Below, piece after piece: positions 22,908-32,464 of a stretch of DNA of 64,000 nucleotides. The translations under genes were made by a program, and so were the position numbers. How positions within the stretch are numbered: position 1 is the stretch's first letter; every line of letters begins with the position of its first letter. Source of the DNA: Roridomyces roridus (taxonomy: Eukaryota > Basidiomycota > Agaricomycetes > Agaricales > Mycenaceae); contig JARKIF010000179.1 of NCBI GenBank assembly GCA_029378245.1, positions 1 through 64,000 on the forward strand, given 5' to 3'. The notes below the pieces were generated by a model. That model was not told where the DNA came from. It did not search any database and was given only the letters and a program-made list of their open reading frames with translations.

Positions 22908-22996
22908 CTGCGCGATGATACAAAGGAATTACCGCCTGAGCCGCAAGGCCCTGACGACAATTCCATGGCTGTATTTTTTAAAATATACTGACTCCA
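22908..22996 (+). ncRNA. C/D snoRNA 3 (snR77-like), second copy
   Basis: C box CGATGA at 22913-22918, D' CTGA at 22936-22939, D CTGA at 22988-22991. From the 18S guide GGAATTACCGC to the A/T run before the D box the sequence is essentially identical to the first copy, while the flanking intron sequence is unrelated. Confidence 0.82.
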
Positions 22997-23110
22997 TATT
23001 CTCGTCCACCTTGACGGTATCCTTACTGACACTTTGCTCAGGTTTCCTCGTGTACCCTCCTTGTGTCCTTTCCTTGGTGACAGTGAGTCTTTCCCTGCCA
23101 TCCATTCCCT

Positions 23111-23198
23111 CTACATGATGCTATACACGACGGTCTTCGTACCTACATGCCGAAAATGCCCGCCACAGCTCATTTCTTCGGGCACCCTCTCTGATCTC
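23111..23198 (+). ncRNA. C/D snoRNA 4, second copy
   Basis: C box ATGATGC at 23115-23121, D CTGA at 23191-23194. The interval from ATGATGCTATACACGACGG to TTCTTCGGGCA is identical to the copy at 22726. It then diverges just before the D box (ACCCTCT versus AACCCTT). Confidence 0.65.
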
Positions 23199-23281
23199 TT
23201 TTCTCCTCCGCCCTTGATCACACGCTGACTTCCTTTTCTCAGATAATGTGAGCCCAGTCCGTTGTCGAATCTCTTTCATCC

Positions 23282-23377
23282 CATCACGATGATTCTCTTC
23301 AAAAAAATATCAACTAGAAGCTGTTGCTGAGCTCCGCATGTGCGGGGCGTTGATTATAATTCTTTACTCTCTGACCC
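23282..23377 (+). ncRNA. C/D snoRNA 5 (25S guide to the U24/SNORD76 target region)
   Basis: C box CGATGA at 23287-23292, D' CTGA at 23327-23330, D CTGA at 23369-23372. The D' guide ATCAACTAGAAGCTGTTG is complementary, with one mismatch to the yeast sequence, to 25S AACAGCCTCTAGTTGAT. The fifth base points to the A before G in AACAG, a position methylated in yeast (about A1449, by U24) and in human (by SNORD76). Confidence 0.78.
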
Positions 23378-23579
23378 TCCTTTTCTCTTTGCCATTTCTG
23401 TAGGCAGTATTGCTGACTTTTTCGATAGCAGGGTTGGTACTCTATGTCGATAGTTACATACTTGTCCATGTCCCAGCGACGCTTTTCGCGCCCATGGTAC
23501 TTAGAAATTGACAAATGATTTGTTTCTCACAATTGAGACCTGATAATGAATCGGTGATCGCGGCTAGACACCAACTTCC

Positions 23580-25943
23580 ATGTCGGATGAGAAATGCTCA
23601 ACCACGGTCCCAACGACGCGTCGGTCATCGCGAGGAGGGTGGCTCGTCGTCGTCGTCGGTATACTTCTTTTCCGTGCATTCCTGACGCGCGATGAATACG
23701 TTGTCTGTTCTCCATCAAACTCACAGTCAATCTACACGGTCAACGCGAAACATCCAAGAGCACAGTGTATTTCTATTCGCGCAGGCCACATTGCCGATGT
23801 TGGCAACGAATGTCTGTCTCGGTGTTTTCTCAAGACAAGGCTTGACCATTACACAGCGGATATTCGACGAACATGGCTCTCACCCTTTGGCTGGAATGTG
23901 CGATTCACTGAACCGGGCCAGATAATTGTGCCAGGTTTCGCAGGTACTGTAGCCTTGAGCTGGAGACTTACTATGGCTCATTCATCAAGATGCACATGCA
24001 CATCTTCTGCAACAGGGTTACAAAATGCAACTCGAGCTTGATGGCGCTCAGTCTGTGGATGAAGTCGTCGAGAGAATCAAGTCGTATATCTTGCAGCACC
24101 CAGACGTTCATGCCAACACCAGCCGCTGGATTGAGGGCCTGGGTTGGGACCAGACAAAGTGGCCCGGGGCTCAATTCCCAACAGCCGTAAGACCCAACAC
24201 CATCCATGTCGAGGTCCAGTTTTGAATCTTTCTAGGCAGACTTGTCCAAAGATCCGCTTCTCCGGGGACGCCCTATTCTACTACAGAGGGTGGACGTCCA
24301 TGCTTCCTGGGTTTCCGAGCGGCAAGTAGCCGTACCGCGAAACGCTCGGGTGACCATTTACAATTTCACAGGGTGCTAGAGTTGATGTCACCCCTTCCAC
24401 ATGATGTCGAGGGAGGGAAGATCATCCGGGACGCAGACGGGAATCCCACTGGTACGCAGGACTACAACGACCAAACATTATGTTAACAGCGACCCAGGTA
24501 TATTTGTGGACAACGCAATGACTCTCATTCCGCAGCCAGCTTGGACCCCACAACAATACATAGACTTTTTCAACACCGCCGTAGCTGAAGCTCTCAAGTA
24601 CGGGGTCACCAGCGTCCATGACGCATTCACGGACCCAGCTGCGGTGTCATTTTCAAAGGGTACGATACTACTACTATTTTGGAGGTCCGTTTAATCCTCT
24701 CCTAGGGTAGCTGACGCTGGAAAGCTTCCCATTCGGCTCTATCTGATGGCTGCACCTTTCTCCGAAAACTTTACTGGCTGGGAACCGTCTCGGATTGAAA
24801 GGCTTTCTGATTACGGCTTGCACGGAAGACTGAACTTGCGGAGCGTGAAACTCTTCACAGACGGTGCGCTCTCTTATGAAAGGGCCGAAAACCTGCAATT
24901 GAAAATCCCATGCTAGGGGCACTGGGGTCTTGGGGCGCTGCATTACTTGAACCATACAGCGATCGTCCAGATACAAGGGGAATCATGCGCAGCTCAGCTA
25001 CAACCATGGACAGACTCATCCGGAGTGCGTGGAAAGCGGAGATGCAAGTGGTATATGATTTTCTCTCCGTCGTATCGTTCGATGAACCAATTTTCAGAAC
25101 GTACACTGCATAGGTGACCGCGCCAACAAGGTCGTCCTTGATGTGTTTGAGAGCATTCTGGCGGAGGAGGCGAGGGCCGGCAATGGTGATGTATCGGCCT
25201 TTCGTCCACGCATCGAGCATGCGCAAATCATGCAGCCTACCGATTTGGAAAGAATTGGGAGACTTGGAGGTTTGTTATTCTCCCCGCCATTCCTTCTTTC
25301 CGTTTATCCAAGATGGACAGTGATTCCGAGTGTGCAACCAACCCATGGGTACGGTTTGATTGGTTTTGACCAACTGTATGTTCAACATGCTCTAGGACAA
25401 GCGATATGTGGTACGCTGAGATTCGCCTTGGCCCGCAGAGAATCAAGGGCGCGTACGCGTATCGTACCCTTCTCGAGTAAGATAATACTTACAGGCAAAG
25501 TGGTATTTTGACTCCTTCCAGGGCATCCAAAAACAATATCATGCCCTTGGGCTCGGACTTTCCCGTGGAAGGCGTGAATCCCCTCCTGGGTTTCTACGCC
25601 GCGGTTTCGCGGCTAGACACCACAGGGAACTCACCTCATGGAGGCGGCGGATGGTATGAATTTGGTATCGCGCTCGGAATACATTCAAACTTGCCACAGG
25701 TTTCCGGAACAACGCCTCACGCGTGAACAGGCACTCAAAGGAATGACCTACGACGCTGCGTATGCCTCATTTTCGGAGGACGTGCTTGGATCCTTGCAAA
25801 AAGGGAAGCGGGCGGATTTCGTGATACTCGATCGTGATATCATGGAAGTGGAATTGCAGGATATATTGAAGACAAGGGTGGTAGCCACCGTCATTGACGG
25901 TGAGGTAGCATACGGGAGCCTGGGTCGCAGGCGGTGGTGGTAG
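23580..25943 (+). CDS. Amidohydrolase family 3 (YtcJ-like) metal-dependent hydrolase
   Basis: ATG 23580 gives a charged N-terminus then a membrane anchor (GGWLVVVVGILLFRAFL), so the enzyme is probably membrane-bound or secreted. After an intron at 23941 the metal motif reads GFADAHAHLLQQGYKMQLEL (HxH). Later parts are HPDVHANTSRWIEGLGWDQT, GKLPIRLYLMAAPFSENFTG, VKLFTDGALGSWGAALLEPY, VNVHCIGDRANK, FRPRIEHAQIM, PLGSDFPVEGVNPLLGFYAA and LQKGKRADFVILDRDI. This is the usual order for the Amidohydro_3 TIM barrel and C-terminal beta-sandwich. At least seven introns are needed. One near 24325 has a GC donor (GCAAGT). The substrate is unknown. Confidence 0.82.
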
Positions 25944-26005
25944 TATAACAGACCCTAACCCCAGTAGTCAACGAGTACAAACATTGCTCCTTGCCGAGAT
26001 TCACC

Positions 26006-27021
26006 ATGTCCAGCATGAAGGCGTATCTGGCTGAAAAGTACATGTCTGGTCCCAAGGCCGACGCGATACTCGCGCGTGTTGGTCCGCAAAAGAAGAAGAA
26101 ACGTAAAGCAGCGGCCAGCTCTTCAGCCGCCCAGTCTTTCGTTATGGACACGGACGGAGGCTGGGGAGACGACGCAGCGATGGAGGAAGCGCCGGATGTG
26201 GAGGAGGCAATGGTTGCCGCAGACAGGTCTTTCAAGAAACGGAAAGTCGCGCCAAATGAAGAGGGATCGGGGTGGGCGGTGTTGCAGCCAGGGAACAAGG
26301 AGGACACGCCACCACCGGATGAACAACCTGTCGTTGTCGAGGAAGAAACTCCTTTTGTCGGTGGTCTCGTCAGCGCACAACAACTCAAGAAAGTCCTTCC
26401 GCAATCGAGGGTCGAACCCACCGCGACAGAAGAAGAAATGGCACTCGCACAGGAGACAGTGTATCGAGACGCTGCTGGCAAAAAGATCAACACCAAAGCG
26501 GCCAAGGCAGATGCTGCGAGGCTGAAACGAGAGCGGGAAGAAAAGGAGGCTCAAAAGATGGAATGGGGTAAAGGCTTGGTGCAACGAGATGAAGCTCAGA
26601 AGATGCGGGAAGAGTTGGAGAGGCAACGGGGGTTGAAATTCGCTCGACACGCCGACGATGCTGATCTCAACGAGGAGCAGAAGTCCAAGGAGCTCTGGAA
26701 CGACCCAGCTGCTCAATTCTTGACCGTAAGACTTGTCTTTGCTGAACTACAACATGAACTAATATATCCTACAGAAGAAACGGGCGAAAGGGCCCCGTCG
26801 GCCGGAATATAACGGCCCTCCTCCTCCTCCCAATAGATTTGGAATCAAGCCGGGATACAGGTGGGACGGCGTCGGTGCGTTCACATCTAGCCCTCTGATT
26901 CACCATCTGATCATACATTTCAGATCGAGGCAACGGTTTCGAGAAAAAATTGTTCCAGAGCAAGAACGAGAAGAAACGCAAGGGGCTGGAGACATACCAA
27001 TGGAGCGCAGAAGACATGTAG
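26006..27021 (+). CDS. BUD13: Pre-mRNA splicing factor BUD13 (CWC26), RES complex
   Basis: Three exons. ATG 26006 begins MSSMKAYLAEKYMSGPKADA, which matches the BUD13 N-terminal pattern (YLAKYMSGPKAD). The middle is Lys/Glu-rich with AAKADAARLKREREEKEAQK. The conserved C-terminal BUD13 domain spans both introns: RPEYNGPPPPPNRFGIKPGY, RWDGVDRGNGFEKKLFQ and ending ETYQWSAEDM. The RES complex (Bud13, Snu17/Ist3, Pml1) binds the spliceosome to help splicing and retain unspliced RNA in the nucleus (family knowledge). The ORF starts about 60 bases downstream of the amidohydrolase stop, in the same direction. Confidence 0.92.
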
Positions 27022-27609
27022 AGTGAGCACAGCACAACGCATCATCCTTGCCGCATCTCACTCACGGTTTCAGTGGTCCGCTTCCCCAGGTGCAACGCAC
27101 CGCCCGTCCACACACACTCGAGTCACCGTCGCTTATGAGTTTGCTTATTCGGCGGAGCATACTATCCGTTCAGGCCATTCCGGGATGCAAACGGAATTCC
27201 TTCATTAGTCACAATGTTGTGTCCGACGCGCCAGGCGCGTCCTCGACTATCCTGGTATAATTATAAGATAGTTTTGAACGATTCTCCACAAAAACTGAAG
27301 AGACATTCCAACCCAGGTACGAGTTCAAGTCACTTCGTGCAAAATTGGCATTTACCAGACGATATAGTCAGTAATGACCGGATTGGTTGGCCTTGCCCAC
27401 CACTCTCTCGAGATTATCCTCGTGGAGTCCACTCTTTACATCCGGCCTCGACTTTACGAGGCCGACGTTTCAGTCGCCTACACGCCACTAGCGGATCTTC
27501 TGACTTCTGTCGCCGTTACGTCCAGCATCGCGATGTACAATTAGGGTTATCTTGCTGCTAGTATGACTTGCCAGCTTGGGGAGGGCGGTTGGGAATAATG
27601 CCGTCGCAG
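27022..27609. other. Intergenic, no gene seen
   Basis: Region between the BUD13 stop and repeat copy B. Short open frames (for example 27214-27561) have no recognisable motif. It presumably holds the BUD13 3' UTR. Confidence 0.45.
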
Positions 27610-29540
27610 GTGCTCATCGCGATTAAATGAAGCCCAAGAAGATGTTCATTGCAATACACGAACTACTACGCGTCGAAGAGAAAAGAACCAACCCTGCAAG
27701 ATTAACGTGCTATTAGTCGACCCGAAGATCTCAAGCCTGGGGGCTCACGACAAGGGTGCGCGAGGGTTGCGAGCCCACCCCCAGGAACCGCACGCCTCGA
27801 CAGCCCCCCCGGTCTGCGTCTACGTCGTCGTCAGTTGAAGGGCGCTGAAAGGGAGAGTGGACGACATACCATCAGTCGGTTGGCGAGGGAGGGATCTAAG
27901 GCGGCCGGATTGCCACCGTCACGTCTCGCTCGCCGCTTCGACCCCTCGTTTCATCGAAAGGGCCCAGGCTGCGTTGGCTCATGCTCATGCGTGCGACCCC
28001 ATCCCTCTGGCCGCGAGCTATGCGAATCTCCCAGTGACTCGCGCTCTCTTGTGGGGGAGAATGATAGTACGAAAGCACTGTGAAAGCAAAACGAAAGCAA
28101 AACGAAAGCACCGACAGCAAAGCAAGGTGGTCTTGAGGTCGTGAGGGCGGCCAGACTGCAAAAGATCAGCACGACGGGACGGCAGCAAGCGGACGCACCT
28201 GGCGGGCCTCGCCGTAGAGATGGTGGCAGAAAGGAAGGAAGAAGAGAAAGAAGAGACTGGGTATGCAGACTACGCACCTGCATTTTATACCTTTCCTCCC
28301 CATTTAATTAGTCTACATTCTTCACTGGCGGAAGTGATTTTCTACTACCCGCCCGATCGACACGGCCTTTAGAACGTTGACTTTGGCGCAGAGATGATGT
28401 AGAGGTCCGAGGACGTAGCAATTCTCTCGAGTGTCGGGAAGTCCAAACAGGGAAACGCCGTGGGTACAGCCACTGATTACGGACTGAATGCTTATCATTC
28501 CCGGGCCGTCTGCGTCTTCAATGCGTCTTTCTTTGGTCTTTCTCGTCTACTACGACCAAGGACGACCACCATGCCTTGGTGCACCTCCTCCGTGCCTCCG
28601 CCGCCGCCGATATGACTCGTTCGATCCAGTTCCCGAGTAAAATGCCGGATGCGAATTCCCGAGTAAAGTGGAAATCGCGTCTGTAAAAGCCGGCCCAAAC
28701 ACAATCCATCTTTCTTTGTTACCACCAGTGGCTCCCCCGGGAGGTGCGCCGCTCGCTCTTTTCACCTCGTCATTCACTCACATCTCCTACAGCGACTGCA
28801 CCAGCCAGGAGAAGATGAAGCTACGCCAGCCGCCGACCCCAGCGTGTGCGCCAACACCCTAAATCTATCACCAACGCACACTGGCACCACCGGCGCGCGG
28901 GGGCCATCCTCCGGCACTAGCGATGTGGTGGATCATCTCAGTGAGTTCCCAGCATTTCTTCCCCTCGCCATTGGCTAACTCGCTCTTGTAGAAGCCTCTC
29001 CTCGCTATTCCTTCGTGCGACCCACTATCCCCTCTCCTCTTCCCTCTTTCTAACTCGCCCGCCTAGGACAGAAACCCTGCCGCGTTCAAGTGCTCGCCGC
29101 TGGTATGGAGGTCCCGACTCCTCGAGAAGGCTTCAAGACTGCAAGAGGGCCGCCTGGGTTCGGTCGTCACTGGCGAGTCCCATCGTTGTCTACTTCGTTC
29201 CTGTCGCTCACTCTCGCTCAGATGTCCTTCGGTCCGCACTTCTGCAGGTTGCGCCGAGGCTCGCTGCGCCCATTGCGGCCTCTCTCGCCGGCGCCGTCGA
29301 CATCGTTCTCGATGGAGTTGGATTGGGTTGGTAGTCAGTCAGCTACATGCAGGCTGGGTTGAGGGGTTTGGAGGATGAAGAAGACACGGAGAGGGAGGAT
29401 CCAAGAGCGTGTCTGGGCTCGAGGAATCGAGTAGTTTATCAGCTCGAACTCTAATCTACATACTTAGTAACTTGCCTGTTACCTACCTACTCTACATACC
29501 GTAGACAGCTCGATCGTCCAGCAGCAAAGTAGTAGCCTAT
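27610..29540. repeat. Dispersed repeat copy B (inverted relative to copy A)
   Basis: Reverse-complement homologue of 2556-4373. It begins GTGCTCATCGCGATTAAATG and ends near ACGATCGAGCTGTCTACGG (read on the minus strand). In this orientation the exon-like part on the plus strand reads HISYSDCTSQEKMKLRQPPT (about 28778), then a GTGAGT...TTGTAG intron-like segment at about 28941-28991. A later stretch reads LQVAPRLAAPIAASLAGAVD. Its upstream part contains several GAAAGCA-type short repeats (28070-28115). No transposition protein is seen. Confidence 0.7.
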
Positions 29541-29668
29541 AAAACTTGATTGATTCTCTCTGACTCTCTCATCGAGCGAAAGCCACCTATGGACTTGAGC
29601 ACACAGAAGTTGAACATTAGCATTCGAAGAACACACAGATACAGAACAGTCGACTAGTAAATCTCACT

Positions 29669-30599
29669 TCAATGCCATCCGAGTTTCTTCTTCGCGGCCT
29701 CCAACTTCTTCTTTGCCTCGGTCTGCGCAAGGCCCTGGCTGAGCTCGATGGCCTTCTCGAACGCCTTGACAGCTTCTTCATCCCGCTCCAACGCCTGTAG
29801 CGCCTCGCCTAGTCGCACATATCCTTTCCCCCATTTCGGCTCAACCTCGGTGGCCTTTTGAGCGTCGGCGAGCGCGCTGTCGGGGTCTGGAGGGGTGGAT
29901 TTCAGGTGTGCGATGGAGCGGTTTCCTAAGAGCGCTGCTGATGTTGGGGCGAGCTCTATTGCGGCTGTGTACTTCTCGATGGCTTCGGTGTATTTCTCTT
30001 CTTTGTAGAAGGCCTGATCGGTATTGAGATGTGGAAAAATACATTAGAAATGAAAACGCACGTTGCCGGCCACTTTGGCCTCTTCCGCCTCTGCTGGAAG
30101 CGGTGGGACAGGTGGGTTAGGACCACCGTGTTGAAGAACTAGCCGTGCGAGACCCTGGGCGTCGGCGCCTTGTACCATACCCAAGATTTGACCCGACCTC
30201 AGGGCTAGGAAGGTCGGCATAGCGCTCACTTTATATTTCTGAGCAATGGCTTGCTGGGCATCCACGTCCACGCGCAGAAAGCGGACATGAGGATTTTGGG
30301 AAGCTAGTCGACTAAAGTGCGGTGCGATAACCTGGATGTCCATGTTAAACCCGTCGTAGCATGTTTGAGAAACGGTCCTACCTGGATGTCTATGTTAAAG
30401 CCGTCGTAGCATATCCGAGAAACGGTCCTACCTTGCACGGTTGGCACCAAGTAGCATGCTAGGAAGAAATTGGAAGACCGATCCGGAGAAAACGACAGTT
30501 GCGCACAAAGTCGACCAAAACAGTCATTCCAGCAGCAGTGGCGCTTCGCAAGGTTTCGTTCCATTCTTTGACGCTTTTTATTTCGAGTGGTGTCGACAT
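29669..30599 (-). CDS. Thioredoxin-TPR protein
   Basis: ATG 30599 gives MSTPLEIKSVKEWNETLRSA, AGMTVLVDF, then after a short intron HATWCQPCK, the thioredoxin active-site CxxC. Here the usual Gly of WCGPC is Gln. A 100-nt intron (30332-30431) joins K to VIAPHFSRLASQNPHVRFLR. DVDAQQAIAQKYKVSAMPTF contains the cis-Pro loop. After a further intron near 30020-30060, TPR repeats follow (FYKEEKYTEAIEKYTAAIEL, NRSIAHLKSTPPDPDSALAD, GYVRLGEALQALERDEEAVK), ending KKKLEAAKKKLGWH. Such proteins are cytosolic co-chaperone-like thioredoxins (inference). The 100-nt intron is a perfect head-to-tail doubling of a 50-nt unit. Confidence 0.85.
30332..30431 (-). repeat. Tandemly doubled intron, 2 x 50 nt
   Basis: Minus-strand unit GTAGGACCGTTTCTC...GACATCCAG occurs twice with exact 50-nt spacing (30382-30431 and 30332-30381) and about seven substitutions. 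Each unit begins GT and ends AG, so each alone has intron ends. No exon lies between them. Confidence 0.85.
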
Positions 30600-30750
30600 G
30601 GGTGAATGAGGAGAGTCGGGGCAGACGCCCGGAGCCAGTGCATGATTTTAAAGGAAGAGCGTTACAAAGCGTCAGGTGACTTCAAGCGCCTCAATTATTC
30701 CAGAAGATATGCGAGCAATTATAGATACAGTGTGAGTGTACAAGTCCAGC

Positions 30751-31732
30751 CTACGGGTCCTTCTCCTTGTCGTCGTCATCCGAGTCCTTGCCTTTGTTCT
30801 TCCATTGCTCGTAACCAAAGTTAGCGGCACGACTGGCAAGGGTAAACGGCTCTGCTGTCCAAGCCTTGTCCCACACGCGAACGGCAAACTTCTGCAAGTG
30901 GCCCTCGGTAAAGTTCTCGTGCAGCAACTGCAAAGAGAGTCGAGCGGGCCTCAGAAGTTGGTAGACTGGTTCTAGGAATGGCTCGGTGTCGAGGGGTAGA
31001 TGTACGAGGAGGGAGTGTGGTCTATACAGCGAACGATAAGCAGTGGAAGAAGATGAGGAAACGGCCGTACGATGAATCTGGGCCAATATTAGGCGGTACG
31101 ATGCGTCCCAACCATTTATTCTCCTCGGTGGGTTGCTGGCCTGACCGAAGGAACTCCTGGTAATCCTTCCAACGGCTTCGCCTCGCCTGCCTCACAGCAT
31201 TGAACTTGGCCTGCTGCGGCAAGCTATTCGGCATGGTGGAGATGGTCTCGTACACGCCGAGATAACTGTTGGTCTTCCAGAGATAAAAGCCCTCTTCCCA
31301 GTATTTGGTATCGGCCGGAGACTTCCTGCCATGCTCGGGGTCGTCACTGGGTTGACCACCAAAATACCAGGGAAGATTGATAGGCTGGCCCTCGTTGGGG
31401 AGAGGATATAGAGCCTTGCCGTCGGGACCGACCACTTTGTGACTCTTGTACTGGAGAATGTTGCGTACTTCATGGGTGAAGACTTTGCGGAGGCAGATGG
31501 ATCGACACCAGGGCGGCTTGCCATGGATGCGGCCGCTGACATTCTGAGAGCAGTATGTCAAGCACCATTGGTCGTTTCGTGTGGAGAAGGTCCCCTTGGG
31601 CGGCTCGATGACTTTGATAGTCGGGAAGTTGGCAAAGATGACCTGGAGATAGATTAGAAGGGGATAATGTGTATTTGAAAGGCCTACAGTTCTGCTGGAT
31701 TGCTGAGACTGAGACTTTGTCGTGCTCGCCAT
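30751..31732 (-). CDS. Conserved fungal protein with cysteine motif, function unknown
   Basis: ATG 31732 begins MASTTKSQSQQSSRT and a phase-0 intron joins it to VIFANFPTIKVIEPPKGTFS. A conserved-looking block TRNDQWCLTYCSQNVSGRIH and GKPPWCRSICLRKVFTHEVR carries four cysteines in two CxxxC pairs. The following part is rich in aromatic residues (LPWYFGGQPSDDPEHGRKSP, YWEEGFYLWKTNSYLGVYET). After an intron near 31035 the last exon gives PLDTEPFLEPVYQLLRPARL and ends GKDSDDDDKEKDP. The paired CxxxC resembles twin-CX3C small mitochondrial proteins, but I do not recognise the family. Confidence 0.65.
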
Positions 31733-31904
31733 TGACGCGCGGTGATGTTTATCCGTGTTGGGGCCGCTGACGTATAAAGGATCAAAATCTGCCGAAACTT
31801 TTTTCACTCTTGCGCCGTTTGAAGAATCGTTTTCGCAGCTGTCCGCACAGGAGCCTCGTCGCTCTTCACCTCTGCTGTGGGGAAAGTCCCCGGAGATACG
31901 GAGC

Positions 31905-32129
31905 ATGTCCTCGTCCTCCCAATGGAAAGCAACCGGCCCTAAGCACGTCGGTCTGGACGAGGACGGCTGGATCCTTCTGCATGCCTCCCTTACACGGATG
32001 GCTGCTCGGTCCCTGCCACTCCGTTGCCAGTCCGAGGATGGGCCGCTCGACCAAGGCGCAGGTTGCGAAGATATGAGCAGCCTGTTGCTCGGGTGGTCCG
32101 TCCGACGTCTGGCAAACTCTTGCTCATAG
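31905..32129 (+). CDS. Possible small protein in the first exon of a snoRNA-containing transcript
   Basis: ATG 31905 gives 74 residues (MSSSSQWKATGPKHVGLDED, then GWILLHASLTRMAARSLPLR). There is no recognisable family. It lies upstream of an intron that carries a C/D snoRNA (32259-32417), so the transcript may be non-coding and this frame accidental. It is divergent from the cysteine-motif gene. Confidence 0.3.
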   Translation: MSSSSQWKATGPKHVGLDEDGWILLHASLTRMAARSLPLRCQSEDGPLDQGAGCEDMSSLLLGWSVRRLANSCS

Positions 32130-32283
32130 GCATAGATATACGATTGTTGACCCTCGGGTCTTCAACTCAACGGGGCTCACTCTCATTCGGCGCAGCAACC
32201 AATTTTTTCCCTCCCCGAACTTTGTTGTTCATCCCTTCGTCGACCGTGTTACTTCGAGGTGAGTTGGCTCTTTCCTTCCTTCC

Positions 32284-32372
32284 TTTTATGATGCGTTGGA
32301 TTTTCTTGAATTTCTTCATGGTGTATACCCTCTCGAGGGGCGGGCTCCAAACCATTGACACTTCTGACTCTC
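32284..32372 (+). ncRNA. Intronic C/D snoRNA (25S guide, snR47-like)
   Basis: It lies inside a GTGAGT...TTCTCAG intron (32259-32417). C box variant ATGATGC at 32288-32294, the same variant as snoRNA 4 in the cluster, and D box CTGA at 32364-32367. TTGAATTTCTTCA (32306-32318) is complementary to 25S TGAAGAAATTCAA, which contains yeast A2220, the snR47 site. The D' box is degenerate, so the exact nucleotide is inferred. Confidence 0.7.
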
Positions 32373-32464
32373 CTCTCCTTCTCATCGGTTCCAAATGCTG
32401 ACTGTCCTTTTTCTCAGATGAGTGTATTGAGCGTGGACGATGTGTATAGTACAAAATGAATGTA

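Larger units (their letters stand above)
21990..23450 (+). ncRNA. Non-coding multi-exon host gene for seven intronic C/D snoRNAs
   Basis: The segment can be read as eight short exons and seven introns with GTGTGT/GTGCGC/GTGAG donors, CTGAC or CTAAC branch-like sites and AG acceptors. Introns: 22044-22232, 22278-22430, 22475-22634, 22698-22859, 22886-23041, 23083-23242 and 23248-23431. Exons are only about 5-63 nt and share no open frame. Each intron contains one C-box (TGATGA or variant) and D-box (CTGA) pair about 65-90 nt apart. This is the layout of animal GAS5/UHG-type host genes. Yeast clusters the corresponding guides in the snR72-78 polycistron (established knowledge). Transcript ends are inferred from the TATA box and the last acceptor. 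Confidence 0.8.

Noticed and set aside
22513..23118. Short plus-strand frames such as MMLYTTVFVPTCRKCPPQLI that occur twice
   Set aside because: The repeated peptide is the translation of the duplicated snoRNA 4. The conservation is explained by the RNA, and the frame is closed by different downstream sequence in each copy.
28070..28115. Short GAAAGCAAAAC repeats considered as a CRISPR-like or satellite array
   Set aside because: There are only a few irregular units of about 11 nt without spacers, in a eukaryotic genome. It is a simple local repeat inside repeat copy B.
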